Translations under genes and position numbers: made by a program
In this document: piece by piece, positions 47,813-57,793 of the stretch
How positions within the stretch are numbered: the first letter of the stretch is position 1
How the letters are laid out: every line of letters begins with the position of its first letter
Notes under the pieces: model-generated
Databases searched by the model: none
The model's input: the letters and a program-made list of their open reading frames with translations, nothing else
What the model was told of the DNA's origin: nothing
Assembly (NCBI GenBank): GCA_963920635.1
Contig: OY987303.1
Coordinates: forward strand, 18,330,175-18,394,174
DNA length: 64,000 bases
Direction: 5' to 3'
From: Pseudeuparius sepicola
Taxonomy: Eukaryota; Arthropoda; Insecta; Coleoptera; Anthribidae

Positions 47813-48499
47813 TGATGCGTTATCAGAAATGCATAGATTCAGACATAGGTACTAAATAAAAAGCACAAAATAAAATAATAAATAAGGAACTTTTATTTAA
47901 GCCATGCACTAAAACGAATAAAATAAATTTAGGTTGTGGTGGGTTGATAAGCAAATACTGGCCGTAGTATGGATTTTTGTCTTCACGGTTCGTGCGGCAA
48001 GCTTTTTGTCATTTGCCATTCAATTACCTAAACTTATTTTATTGTTTTTAGTACCTACATGTCTTAAATAAGCTTTTAATTAAAAAGGTTTTTGGAGATA
48101 TTATAAGTGGCCCTCCATCAATAGACGCACTACTGTACTGACTGTAAATCTGAAAGGATTTGATAAAGTGTATAGTAGTTACTTTTTGTTTTGTTAGGTT
48201 AACTAACAGGTCTAACCTAATTTTAGATGCATTGGTTTCGTGGTACCTACAAAAATAAGAAAAGGAACTGTAAATAAAAATGTAAAGTCCCTGCACCAAA
48301 TCTTATTGAAACGATTATAACCTTTATTTCTTAGTTGCACTGCAAGTGCACGGAAGCCGAAATCTTCATCAAGTTTAATCACAACCGCCACATCGATGTA
48401 ATTAACTATTAAATAAAGTATTAAAAGCACAAGCATGTGGTTGCTTCTGGGGTACTCCTAGTTTGGAGTATTCTGAGGGTGAGAATTATTATTATTATT

Positions 48500-48730
48500 A
48501 TATCGAAGAATCTTTTGCTCGGTTGGCTTCCATTTTGTCGATAATGTCACATCCTAAACTCCCGATCGCCAGGTATAACCGACGAGGTGTGAAAGCGTGA
48601 AGGGCACCGAATAAGGCAATTTGTCTCAGTGTATGCTGGAAGGGATCGCTCCAGTTAATCCTACACCGCCTGTCGATCAGGATTTGCCCGAGGTCTTTTA
48701 TTCCTCCTTATCCAAATATTTAGCGACAAT
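48500..48730. promoter_or_regulatory. GC-rich island, candidate enhancer
   Basis: A compact, non-repetitive patch downstream of vnd (about 3.2 kb from the poly(A) signal) with words such as CCCGATCGCC, ACCGACGAGG and CACCGCCTGTCGATC. There is no coding frame. The regulatory reading is inference. Confidence 0.25.
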
Positions 48731-49874
48731 CTAGACACAGAGGAGGACACAAACACACACAAAAATTATCGGCGATTGTATATAAAAACCTTTTGTGTAG
48801 GCGGCGGAAACAGTTTTCGTTCTTATAGAATGATTGTTCTACTTTGGTATAGATAGTTTAATATCCAAACCGCTAATTTATCTCTGCTATCCAAACCAAT
48901 TAAAGGATTTAGTCCCAGCTAAACCACGATTCGAATTGATTGAGGCTTTGGCGGTTGAACACAGTTGTTAACGTGTGGTAGACGAATTGCTACCGTACAA
49001 AACATAGGCGTAACAATAGTTTTTTTTTTTTAGAAAAATCCATTTCCTGCATGTGTTGTGATCATGACATTTTCTCTCCATAATTCAGTTTTGCTTATTG
49101 TTTACAGTTGTTTTATATAAAACCAAGTAAATATCCTAAGTGAAGTACAGGTTGTCCGTCTGAAAGTGATAGATATAGGTACTTGCTTTATTCCATAATT
49201 TTTTTGAAAACATTATGATTCAGGAAAAACTGCATCAGGCTGGTTTTTTAATCATGAATCAGGTCAAAAATTTCGGAATAAATCGAGTCTACACCCTGTA
49301 CAAACTGAACCTAAGTACCCAACTCACTTATTACGTATGCGTTGAATCATTTATCAATAAAGAATAAAATAGGATAGTACCTAAATATACCTATAAATAT
49401 ATAGTACTGTGTCTTGACGACGGTGGTATATTTACTTTGTTATAGGTATATTTTTACGTTCAGTAGTACTTGTTTGAGCCTGTTTGAAATTTCTCGAAAA
49501 ATTCAATACTTATATTATGTCGGCTCTCACTGATTTTGGGGAAGTGGCTAATTTGATACTTTAATACTTGAAATAGCATCTAAGTGTTCAAATAAAAACG
49601 AATTCAAGTAGGGACTACCTGGAAATTCAAAATTAGGGTAAGCGTATCAGACTTGATGTCTGAAGCAAGATGTATTATACAGTCTGTATGTTTAACTACA
49701 TTTGTAGAGGTTACTGCTTATCTCGCTGTTTATTCGTGGAATTATTTATACTCGAAACCATTTTTCAAAGAAAAATGTTTGCGCAAAGACATCAAGTCCA
49801 CTTAATATTTCAAGCTTAAGTAAGCTATAGGCTTCAGTCTCCATCTCAATGTTGTATATAATATAATAACGAAA

Positions 49875-50288
49875 CTAAATTAAAACTTTTCGATGAGACA
49901 AGACAAAAGTTAAACAGGAAAGTGAAACCAATGGGCGAAAAACTAATGGAAACATAGTGTTCTTGGGTTTATACAAATCACGAATCATTGCACTACTGAC
50001 CAAAATTCTCAAATCAACAACTTTCTCGCTACTATACAAAACCAATTCTCCGCCCATGACCTCCGGATGTAGCCAAGTTCCGGGATCCGGGGGTGGCACA
50101 AAATGCTCCGGGGTGGCCACTGGATCAATAGGCACGCCCCGCTGGTTGGCTTCCTTTTGTTTGCGCTCGCTTTTTTCCGTATCTGGTTACATGCCCAAAT
50201 TTGTTTCGGCATGAAACGCTCCACGAACGTCTCGAAACGCTTTCGGCAAGGGAACATTCACTTTAGCAATGGATAGTTGGCGAGTTTT
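49875..50288 (-). pseudogene. Unidentified GC-rich open segment, one in-frame stop
   Basis: In one minus-strand frame about 138 codons run from 50288 to 49875 with a single stop (complement of 50187-50189). The part after the stop is protein-like in composition: a charged KSERKQKEANQRG stretch, then a proline-rich PIDPVATPEHFVPPPDPGTW stretch. Its third codon positions are rich in G and C, unlike the flanks. I do not recognise the family. It could be an exon with the stop lying in intron, a pseudogene, or a chance frame in a GC-rich regulatory island. An overlapping frame (50009-50257) competes with it. Confidence 0.25.
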
Positions 50289-50657
50289 CAATCAAGGTTT
50301 TCGAATACTCGGTGCGGTTGCGATGCTGAGATTGTGCCCGGCCCTTGCCGAGCAAGAAACAGAAACAGGCATATGAAACGATTTCGCAGCCCAAAAATAA
50401 TAACCTATGACTGTGATCAATGTAGCTACAAATCTAAATGGGCCTTGTAAATAGTACCCAACATTGAACAGTTGACATCAGTTGAGATAGCGCTGGTGGT
50501 ACATTTTTAGTGAGCGGGCTTAGCATATTTTCATCTCCCTTTTTTCTACAAAATATGTTTCTTTATCCTTTCAATAGCGTGCGAGAGCCCGGTTATTTTT
50601 TTGCAATTTATTTTTCATAATATTTAAAGTTAAAAATCACACGCAGGGTGTCTCAAT

Positions 50658-51128
50658 TAGAGGTATCACGGAAAAAAAACAGGAAAAATTGGGAAAAACA
50701 AGGTTTTTCCCGAAGCCCAAAAATTTGCAAAATTGAAAAAATGGAAAATTTCAGATAAAATTCGAATAAACAAAATAAACAAAGAAAGTTGAAGAAACAC
50801 TCAAATTATATTTTTTGTATACCTACATATTTTGCTCGAAAAAACCTCAAGGAGTATAAAAATAACATATTTTGATAGTAATGCTTTATTTAAAACAAAT
50901 TAAATAAACAAAACATTTATTGATCAACAATAAAAAACTAAAAACAATAATTCTATTGAACTTTTTATTATATATTATATAAATTATTTTATTTAAAAAT
51001 ATTTATTTTGTTTCTTTTTTATTTTGTATCATTAAAAAATATAGTTTTTTTCCGTTTTTTTCCAAATTTTCCGGGCAAAAACCGGTTGTTTTCCGACGAT
51101 CAATTTTTCCGGAAATTTTAAACCTCTA
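50658..51128. mobile_element. hAT-type MITE with 8-bp TSD GTCTCAAT
   Basis: 471 bp flanked by perfect 8-bp repeats GTCTCAAT (50650-50657 and 51129-51136). The short TIRs are TAGAGGT and ACCTCTA, the style of hAT termini. The interior is A/T-rich with subterminal GGAAAAAA-type and TTTTTTCC-type blocks, and has no reading frame. It has inserted in another repeat whose left end is the CAGGGTGTCTCAATTCTGG at 50643. Confidence 0.88.
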
Positions 51129-51136
51129 GTCTCAAT

Positions 51137-51859
51137 TCTGGTAGAAAATTTAATTTTACACAAAGAAATTCATATGAATATCGGTTAAAGAACGCTTGAT
51201 AAGAAACATACAGGGTGTGAACATTTGTTAAGTTTATTGCTAACTGGTTTTCTTGAATATTTTGAAAACGCAAAAAGGTATTGATCCTCAATTTGGTACG
51301 ATCTGTAAGAACGTGGACAATAATAGAACGAAGCGAAGGCACTAGAGTTTGCTTAATTTCATACAGGCATGGCAGGCGGACAATTTGTACCACATTTTCG
51401 CCAAAATTACGCACACCTACGGCGTATTCGAAATACTTTTCTTTGGTCCCCGATAATCGCCAATTCTACATGAAAAATGTTTTTTGCATATTTGTCCTGG
51501 AATGCTTAGATTTTGGGTAAACAGGAGAACTGAATGCATCCCAAAAATCCCTCTTGGTTAATTTCCGACGACCTGTTCTTTTCTTATTAAGCGTTTTTTG
51601 ACTCGTGTTTATATCAACTTTTCTGCTCAAAATGAGTTTCTTTAACATCAGTTTTATTTACATAATAATTTATTTATAATTTTTTTAATATTCAATTCTC
51701 CGATTTCTGAATTTTAGGATGCAATATATGTAGTCTAATGTGTCAAATGTCAACAGCAGTTAATTTTACCTTATAAAATACATTATTTGCATTGACCAAC
51801 ATCTTTGAGATGCAATATGATAACGGGGATGGTTGGAAAGTGGTGCAGTAAAATCATCT
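51137..51859. other. Sequence 3' of vnd, no gene recognised
   Basis: The stretch contains part of the repeat that hosts the MITE (to about 51220, with a CAGGGTGTGAACATTTG end at 51211) and AT-rich DNA. Open frames on both strands at 51118-51520 have no recognisable domain. Confidence 0.4.
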
Positions 51860-51875
51860 ATTTAATTGTATAAAT

Positions 51876-51881
51876 TTTATT
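51876..51881 (-). promoter_or_regulatory. vnd: Poly(A) signal AATAAA for vnd
   Basis: The plus strand TTTATT here reads AATAAA on the coding strand, about 360 nt after the stop codon of the last vnd exon. It is the first canonical hexamer I see in a suitable position, but the real cleavage site needs transcript data. Confidence 0.45.
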
Positions 51882-52242
51882 CACAGAATAAATAGACACT
51901 TGAATTCAACGTCACAAGTGCTTTGAACACGTCTCGCTAAAACTATAATACACCTATCTACCTGCTATTTACACATTTACACTATATCCTATATGTTATA
52001 TACATCTGTTAATTTTCCATTTTTGGGCTCCAAAAGAACAAATAAATACGACGAAATCTGACTAGAAGGATGCCTCCGGAGCCGCTGCCCACTCTTATCT
52101 CGTATCTCTCGCGCAAACACCTTTCCTAATTTTAGAGAGATAACGATTTTTCTTCGATGGTATCGGCGAACACTCGTGACCGCACAACGTCGGTATCTGA
52201 TCACTCCAAAGTCCGAACACCTTAGCAACAGGACCGATTTGC
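51882..52242 (-). other. vnd: Probable 3' UTR of vnd
   Basis: The sequence between the vnd stop codon and the AATAAA at 51876-51881. The first 200 bases after the stop remain GC-rich and then give way to AT-rich DNA. Open frames that cross it on the minus strand (51989-52493) are out-of-frame readings of the last exon and UTR. Confidence 0.5.
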
Positions 52243-52474
52243 TCACCACCACGTTCTGGGCTGGCCGTACGGCAGGTGGGCGGGGTGGTGGAGGCCCATG
52301 ATGCCCCCCATGCCGTTGGGTACTTGCAGGGAGTCGGTGGGTTTCGGGCCTCCCCCCAGGCAGGGCTTGCCGTCGCGCACCAAGACCGGCACAGCGACCC
52401 GCCGGGGTGACGGCATCGGGTTGTTGGGTTGTTCGTGCATGCCCTTCTCGTGCTGGGCGCGCTTGGTTTTGTAT
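52243..52474 (-). CDS. vnd: vnd, last coding exon: end of homeodomain and NK2-SD
   Basis: This exon starts after a good acceptor (TTGCAG|A, 52480-52475), and its first base completes the arginine codon left open by exon 55739-56135. It encodes 76 residues. The first are YKTKRAQ, so the residue after the splice is tyrosine 54 of the homeodomain, the hallmark of NK2 factors that bind CAAGTG-type sites. About 25 residues further lies the NK2-specific domain, [15 protein letters not shown]. The tail is rich in G, P and H and ends RTWW then stop. YKTKRAQ rather than YKCKRQ favours vnd/Nkx2.2 over scarecrow/Nkx2.1. The protein is a nuclear transcription factor that patterns the ventral nerve cord in other insects. 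Confidence 0.93.
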
Positions 52475-53158
52475 CTGCAACGAACGGTAGCATTTAGAAA
52501 AGAATACCCTGGAAACTTTATATTTTTTTTATTTCATAATGTTCAGCACCATTCTCCTATTTTTTACTGAGGTCGTCCCTTAATATTATCGCCCACTAGT
52601 AAAAATGAATTTTTTGAATTTTGAGTCGATCACTTCAAGTAGGAAACTGCTACCCTATATCCTAAATCAACGGTAAGTGTATTCGGTATCGAGGTACTTA
52701 TGATTACAATAAAACCACTCGAATGTTAGGATTCCAATAAGATATTTATTGCAGTACTTACTGTGTTAATTGCCAAGAGCACAAATAATGAAATTAGTTA
52801 CCCACATACAGTGAGTCATGGTTAATTATTATTTTACGAGTGTTAATAGTATATTTTCCTGATAGCAGCAAAACAATAAAAAAATTAAAATATAAAAGTA
52901 CTGATTCAAATGCAATAAGATAAATATGTATTTGTAGTCCTATAATCCCTCGTATATAATCTTTAACTTTCATCAATCTTATTCCCAAAAAATCGATAAA
53001 TTTCTGTCAGCCTACTTTTATTTTGATGACTACCAGTTAAAACTTGTAGTAATTAACAGTTCAAGGTGTGAATTAGGTAGTATAGATATAATTAGTGTAA
53101 TTACAAGAAAAGGTGATAATGGGCAAACACTCAAAGTTAACAAAAAGAAAAAACTAGT

Positions 53159-53205
53159 AACCGCATACACGTGTTTCATGCTATTTGGCAATCATCAGTA
53201 CGGTG
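53159..53205 (-). ncRNA. Hammerhead-like motif (left arm)
   Basis: The minus strand mirror of the motif at 53498-53542: ACCGTA, CTGATGA, T, TGC, CAAATA loop, GCA, T, GAAA, CACGTG, TA, TGCGGT. All core positions agree with the right-arm copy. Confidence 0.55.
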
Positions 53206-53497
53206 TAACATTAACCAAATCAAAAGATAGGCATGATTTGGGAAGCAACAAATGAAGTCCAGGCAGGAGCCAACAGCAGATTTGCAGCTTCAGTCAGCAC
53301 ATCCCCTATTTTGGGGCTTGTACTAACATTGCCACGGAGGCTGCTAAAGCGACCTGCGTGGAAATCTTCATAACATCCTCCGTGGCATTGTTAGTACAAG
53401 CCCCAAAATAGGGGATGTGCTGACTGAAGCTGCAAATGTGCTGTTGGCTCCTGTCTGGACTTGAATCATGCCTATCTTTTGATTTGGTTAATGTTAC

Positions 53498-53542
53498 ACC
53501 GTACTGATGATTGCCAAATAGCATGAAACACGTGTATGCGGT
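53498..53542 (+). ncRNA. Hammerhead-like motif (right arm)
   Basis: Stem I is ACCGTA (53498-53503) with TGCGGT (53537-53542), six pairs including one G-U. The core CTGATGA is 53504-53510. U511 is extra; stem II is UGC/GCA (53512-53514 and 53521-53523); U524 is unpaired; GAAA is 53525-53528. Stem III is a three-pair ACA/TGT around CG, and the predicted cleavage is GUA|UGC after 53536. It has all conserved hammerhead residues plus a U-U at the base of stem II. Activity is untested. Confidence 0.58.
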
Positions 53543-54319
53543 TACGAGTTTTTTCTTTTTGTTAACTTTGAGTGTTTGCCCATTATTACCTTTTTCTTGT
53601 AATTATTACATTTACACTCGCTAATCTTACATCCTTATTGTCATTATAATTAGTATAGATATAATTTTAATAATTTTCAGAAAACATCAAATGAAAATTT
53701 TACTTATAAACTAAATTTCATAAAAATCAGTTTTACTTCAAATGGAAAGGTTAAGTGGAATTTTTGAAAACAAATTGTTCGGTTGAAATGAAATATTTCA
53801 CTTAACACTAATAATATCGGACACAAGTTTACTTATTATTTACTTTTAAGTTAAAGTATGATGAAAACAAAACTCAAAATATTTGGTGCGCGTCGCAGAA
53901 ATTTGAACAATGGTTGTGACAGTCTGTGCGCAGCTTTCTATATGCACTACAAGTGGTATCAGGTGTGGGGTACTAAAAATTCTAATTTATTTTAGTGTGC
54001 AATAGTGATAGTTGCAAATTTTCAACTGTGAATTGTAAGAAATATCCATAAGAATTTTAAATTTTACTTGCAAGTTGTTTCGATAAAAGCATGTATATCA
54101 ATGTATAGCAATATAGTTTCAAATTGGTTTGAAATTCTGCCGAAACAAACCTAATAAGTAACAATTTTTTTTTCAACATAATTATTTAGTAGTTTTCAGG
54201 TAAAGCACCTATATATAAAAATCCGTTGGTCTGTGGTTCAAATTCCACACGGAGGGCACCTGTATTTATATCGTTGCAGTCTCTGCCTCTTTTATTTCAT
54301 CATTGATTATCACTTTTAC

Positions 54320-55210
54320 CTGGACCGACACTATATTAAAGACCCAAGCATGACGTCAAATTTAATTGTTGTTTACGGACTGCGGCGGCGCTACTCGACG
54401 AAAAAATGGCGACTTATTATAGGTTATGGGGGGGTATTTTGTAGTTATTGGTATCTCAGTTTCTGACGTTTAAAATGTCCCGAATTTTAAATATCCAGCT
54501 TTATTACGATTTACCTTCTTTTTACGGTAACAAATTATCTTTGCGTCCAGTATTTGGCAGTTTTATTCTATTAACACATCTTTTATAGGTATATTTGTTT
54601 GTGGTAACATGAAATTTCCATGCAAATGAAGAAAATGGTATGCATACTGCACAGACCATTAGGTGAATTGCAGAAGAATAAACACTACTTTGAAATTATG
54701 GAATGATCTGATCAACCAGCTGAAGAGGCGAAAATTCTAGATATTATTTTGGAAGAGTATTTTGTAAGGTATGCAAGAATGAAAATAGAAAATTTTGTTT
54801 ATAGCTCCAAAGCGAACTAATAGTCCTCCATATAAAGAAGAAACTAAAAAATCTAATGCGTTTTATGCTTACTTACACCACAACGAGCCATGTACTTCAT
54901 TTCAAACCAAAAGGTACCTACCAAATACTCTTGCTTGCTTTTTAGACTCGCTTTTCTTAAGAAAAGGTATGGAAATATGCCATGTGAACTTGTCAAATTA
55001 GAGAGATATAACAAACGAATATTTTATTTTATTTTGAATATTAAATTCGTTGTAACAGGCATATTTACTTATGTTTTTATTTTATAAAAGATTCTGCAAC
55101 AATGGTGTTTTTACATTAAACCACCATGTAAATTTGTTTCGTAGGGTGGCGCCAGTGGCGATCGCTTGAAACAGCGCTATGCACAGGTTTTTAATATAGT
55201 GTTGGTTCAG
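54320..55210. mobile_element. DNA transposon, 891 bp, 7-bp TSD CTTTTAC
   Basis: The ends are inverted repeats CTG(G/A)ACC(G/A)ACACTATATTAAA, followed by GACC- or AACC-type inner positions, flanked by CTTTTAC on both sides (54313-54319 and 55211-55217). A diverged, interrupted copy occupies 26935-29200 in reverse. Open frames (54795-55087) encode cysteine- and lysine-containing stretches, but I recognise no transposase motif. The 7-bp TSD matches that of the MITE at 55463, though the TIRs differ. P-type or another rare superfamily is possible. Confidence 0.8.
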
Positions 55211-55462
55211 CTTTTACTAATATAGAACAATGATAATAATAACTCTCAATAATTATTACTCCACTCAAAAATATTGGGTAACTTGATAACTTTTAAAGAG
55301 GCGCTATGCAGCGTGTAGGTATATATTATCGATGTTGGATGTTGGATATTACTAGTTTTAAGTATTAAAACGAAACCTTAGGTTGTAACTTTCATGGCAC
55401 AAAAAATACTTTAATAATTTCTACCCTCGTAGCAGCCTATAATTTGGTTCATAACATTAAAT

Positions 55463-55643
55463 CGTTGACTGATATATTATTAAAGACTGCTCACGGCTGT
55501 CACGTCTGACACATTTTTGGCTCACCATGCGCTTTCCGGAGATAAAATACAATGCAGACTACATTGTTAGCCATCAGAGCCATCTGTTTTCCAGGACATA
55601 AAACTATAGCCGTGAGAAGTCTTTATAAATACGTCAGTCAACG
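55463..55643. mobile_element. MITE with 7-bp TSD ATTAAAT (second copy)
   Basis: 181 bp with TIRs CGTTGACTGA...TCAGTCAACG and the same inner blocks as 9063-9246 (TGCTCACGGCTGTCA and GGCTCACCATGC). It is flanked by a perfect ATTAAAT (55456-55462 and 55644-55650). It lies about 90 bp from the vnd donor site, so it shortens the unique part of the intron next to the exon. Confidence 0.88.
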
Positions 55644-55738
55644 ATTAAATATTAATATATACGGGTTCTATGGGATATGTCAATACTTTAAGCTGGGGGG
55701 GGGGTTCAAAAATGGCCGCTTCATTTCGACCGACTCAC

Positions 55739-56135
55739 CTATGGTTCTGGAACCAGATCTTCACCTGCGTCGGCGTCAGCCTTATGATCGACGCGAGGTG
55801 CTCCCTCTCGGGCGCCGACAGGTACCGCTGCTGGCGGAACCGCCTCTCCAGCTCGTACGTCTGCGCCTTGGAGAACAGCACCCGCCTCTTCCTCTTCTTG
55901 TGGGCGCTAGCGCCCGCCTTCTGCTGCTCGCGGTCCTTGTCGTCCGGGTCGTCGTCCTCGTCGGCGGAGGCGGCGTTCGCCGGCGCCGGCTCCTCCTCCG
56001 GCGAGTTGGCCGCCCCCACCGGGCCGTGGTCGACGCTCGACCGCTCGGAGGTGGGCGGGCTGGTGCTGTCGGGGCTGAGCTGCGGCCGGTGGGTGGGCGG
56101 GGCCTGCGCGGACGGTTGCTGGGGGAACGGCAGTC
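55739..56135 (-). CDS. vnd: vnd, exon with most of the NK2-class homeodomain
   Basis: A GC-rich exon of 397 nt: two bases, 131 codons, two bases. The acceptor is TTTCCAG|GA (ends 56136) after a pyrimidine-rich tract; the donor is AG|GTGAGT. Residues 1-50 are proline/serine-rich ([19 protein letters not shown]). Next come an acidic linker ([11 protein letters not shown]), a basic KKRKRR leader and homeodomain positions 1-53, including [27 protein letters not shown] and [13 protein letters not shown]. The pattern is NK2 class, and RQQRYLS with YKTKRAQ in the next exon points to vnd/Nkx2.2. It is incomplete at the N terminus: the TN repressor motif and start codon are missing from this window. 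Confidence 0.95.
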
Positions 56136-56664
56136 CTGGAAATAAGGAAAATAGGTTAATGAGTGGAACCAATAGTCAGTGTGTGCGCTTGATACTAGAT
56201 ATAACCAGTGTTTAGTTTACTCGTTCAGCTACGATATAACTTTGTGGCGACAACGCGATATATTTTTATTGCATTATATGTTTTTCTTATTTTTACATAT
56301 TTTATATTTCTTCATATTAGTTTATTTGTCAAGTTAATTGCCATTTGCATAATTGGCGACAAAAATCGTTCATAGATTACCTAGTTGTAATTCCATTAAA
56401 GTCGGTTTTTGTGGGTTTAAATTTAAAACACATAATTTTCAATGTTTTTTTGTGCATTTCTGGGACGTTTAAGCCATGAGAAGTTTGATGACGACATCCG
56501 CGAGTCCCTTCAAAATTCGTTCAGCAAATGATCATATCTTTACAGTTATAGTATCATAATGCAGTGTACATCGGTTTACGTAGCTAAAATGAAGTAATAT
56601 ATCAAGAACTAATTAATAAGGCGGTATTAGAAGATAGTACCTTTGACATAAAGCCGACTCTATA

Positions 56665-57793
56665 CAGTGTGGCGGGTGTTTCATGTAAATATCCCTGAAA
56701 GTTTGCGGGGGGAATTGAACGGGTCAATTTTTTTTATAGGTAGCCTGGCCTACTGCGATATTTTAAAGGGTGCGTTTTTCGAAAAACCATTTTAGGCATT
56801 TTTTATTTAAAATCTGACACTACAGCGTTAATCAGGACGCACCAAAACCCCCGTGTACCAAATTTGAACAAAAAATATAGGTACAGGGAGTTCCATTCTG
56901 CAAGGTGTCAAGTTGAGCAAAATAGGAATTTTAAAGGCATCTGGCGAGTCCAGTGAGCCATGGAATTACTTCGAATCAGTTGAATGAAGAAGAGCACCAG
57001 TCACATCGTTAATGCGCAAAGATCCAATAAAAAATATAAAAAGTGTTCTTCTCTGTGCCAACTCAAAATGCTGAATTTTTGAAACTTTAGTCAAAAATCG
57101 AGTACCCATATCAAAACCACCCCAGGCATTAGAAACGAACTAAGTCTAAAAATGCCAGTCACTAAGTCCATATATGAGTTAAGGTAGCTGGTGTGCCAAA
57201 AATGTATCGTCTTAGACAGTGTCTTTGTTAAGATAGGTCCAATAAATTAAATTGGTTTTATTTGTTGGTTGGCATCTTGTAGAAAAATAAATTACTTTTG
57301 TGTTTATTGATACTTTTTTGATAATTACAGAGCATTTTTGACCTGTATAAAGTTTCATAAAAATTCCGCATTTTGAGATGGTGCAGAGGAAAATGTATAT
57401 TTTTGTATTGAATATTTGCACACCAACACTTTGAATGGCCCTGTTGACCATTCAACTGTTTTGAAGTAATTCCATGACACACGTGACTCGCCTATTTTGA
57501 TCAACTTTGGCACCTTACAGAATGGAACCCCCTGTATATTTTTTGGTTCAAATTTGGTATGTGGTGGTTCTGGTGTGTCCTGATTAACGCTATGTCAGAT
57601 TTTAAATAAAAAATGCCTAATATGGTTTTTCAAAAAACGCATACCCCTCTATAAAATCGTAGTAGGCCAGGTTTTCGCGACAATGTCAAACCAATACTTC
57701 GCAAATGACGATATAAAAAATTGCCTACTTAATTCATTTCCCCCAGACTACTAAAATTTTCAGGGGTGTTAACATGAAAAACCAGACACACTG
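56665..57793. mobile_element. TA-flanked fold-back element, 1.1 kb
   Basis: Bounded by TA (56663-56664 and 57794-57795), with ends CAGTGTGGCGGGTGTTTCAT and an imperfect complement. Arms of about 450 bp pair across blocks near 56745/57680, 56820/57600, 56890/57530 and 56970/57470. It carries inner ACAGGGAGTTCCATTCTG borders like other CAGGG-type elements here. Open frames inside are palindrome shadows. Confidence 0.82.

Larger units (their letters stand above)
46530..49874. other. Gene-free DNA with a tandem repeat and GC patch
   Basis: No gene recognised. Contents include a degenerate ~120-bp tandem repeat at 47520-47812, a short ATT microsatellite at about 48487-48502, a GC-richer non-repetitive stretch at 48500-48730 and a small inverted repeat at 49143-49312 whose ends read ACAGGTTGTCCG and TACACCCTGT. 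Confidence 0.4.
53094..53650. mobile_element. Inverted Penelope-like retroelement, 16-bp TSD
   Basis: 557 bp flanked by TAGTATAGATATAATT on both sides (53078-53093 and 53651-53666). Two arms of about 240 bp face each other (left from about 53096, right to about 53602), meeting at a fold near 53355-53375. The right end has a tail of about 48 bp that the left lacks. Each arm carries a complete hammerhead-like motif. Copies at 20608-20845 and 15487-15653 show different fold points or no fold, so inversion arose separately in each copy. The long TSD fits target-primed insertion rather than a cut-and-paste transposase. It lies in the vnd intron. Confidence 0.8.
52475..55738 (-). other. vnd: vnd intron inside the homeodomain, carrying three mobile elements
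   Basis: A 3264-bp intron with donor GTGAGT at 55738-55733 and acceptor TTGCAG at 52480-52475. It splits arginine codon 53 of the homeodomain after two bases (AG|A). It contains the palindromic retroelement 53094-53650, the DNA transposon 54320-55210 and the MITE 55463-55643, which together make up about half of it. The remaining sequence is AT-rich with no exon I can see. Confidence 0.88.

Noticed and set aside
54215..54265. tRNA-like T-arm (GTGGTTCAAATTCCACAC)
   Set aside because: The loop is eight bases, the B-box is off consensus and no cloverleaf can be drawn around it.
55552..56215. Long plus-strand frames (197 and 181 codons) over the vnd exon
   Set aside because: They are antisense shadows of the GC-rich vnd exon; the minus strand has the homeodomain and correct splice sites.
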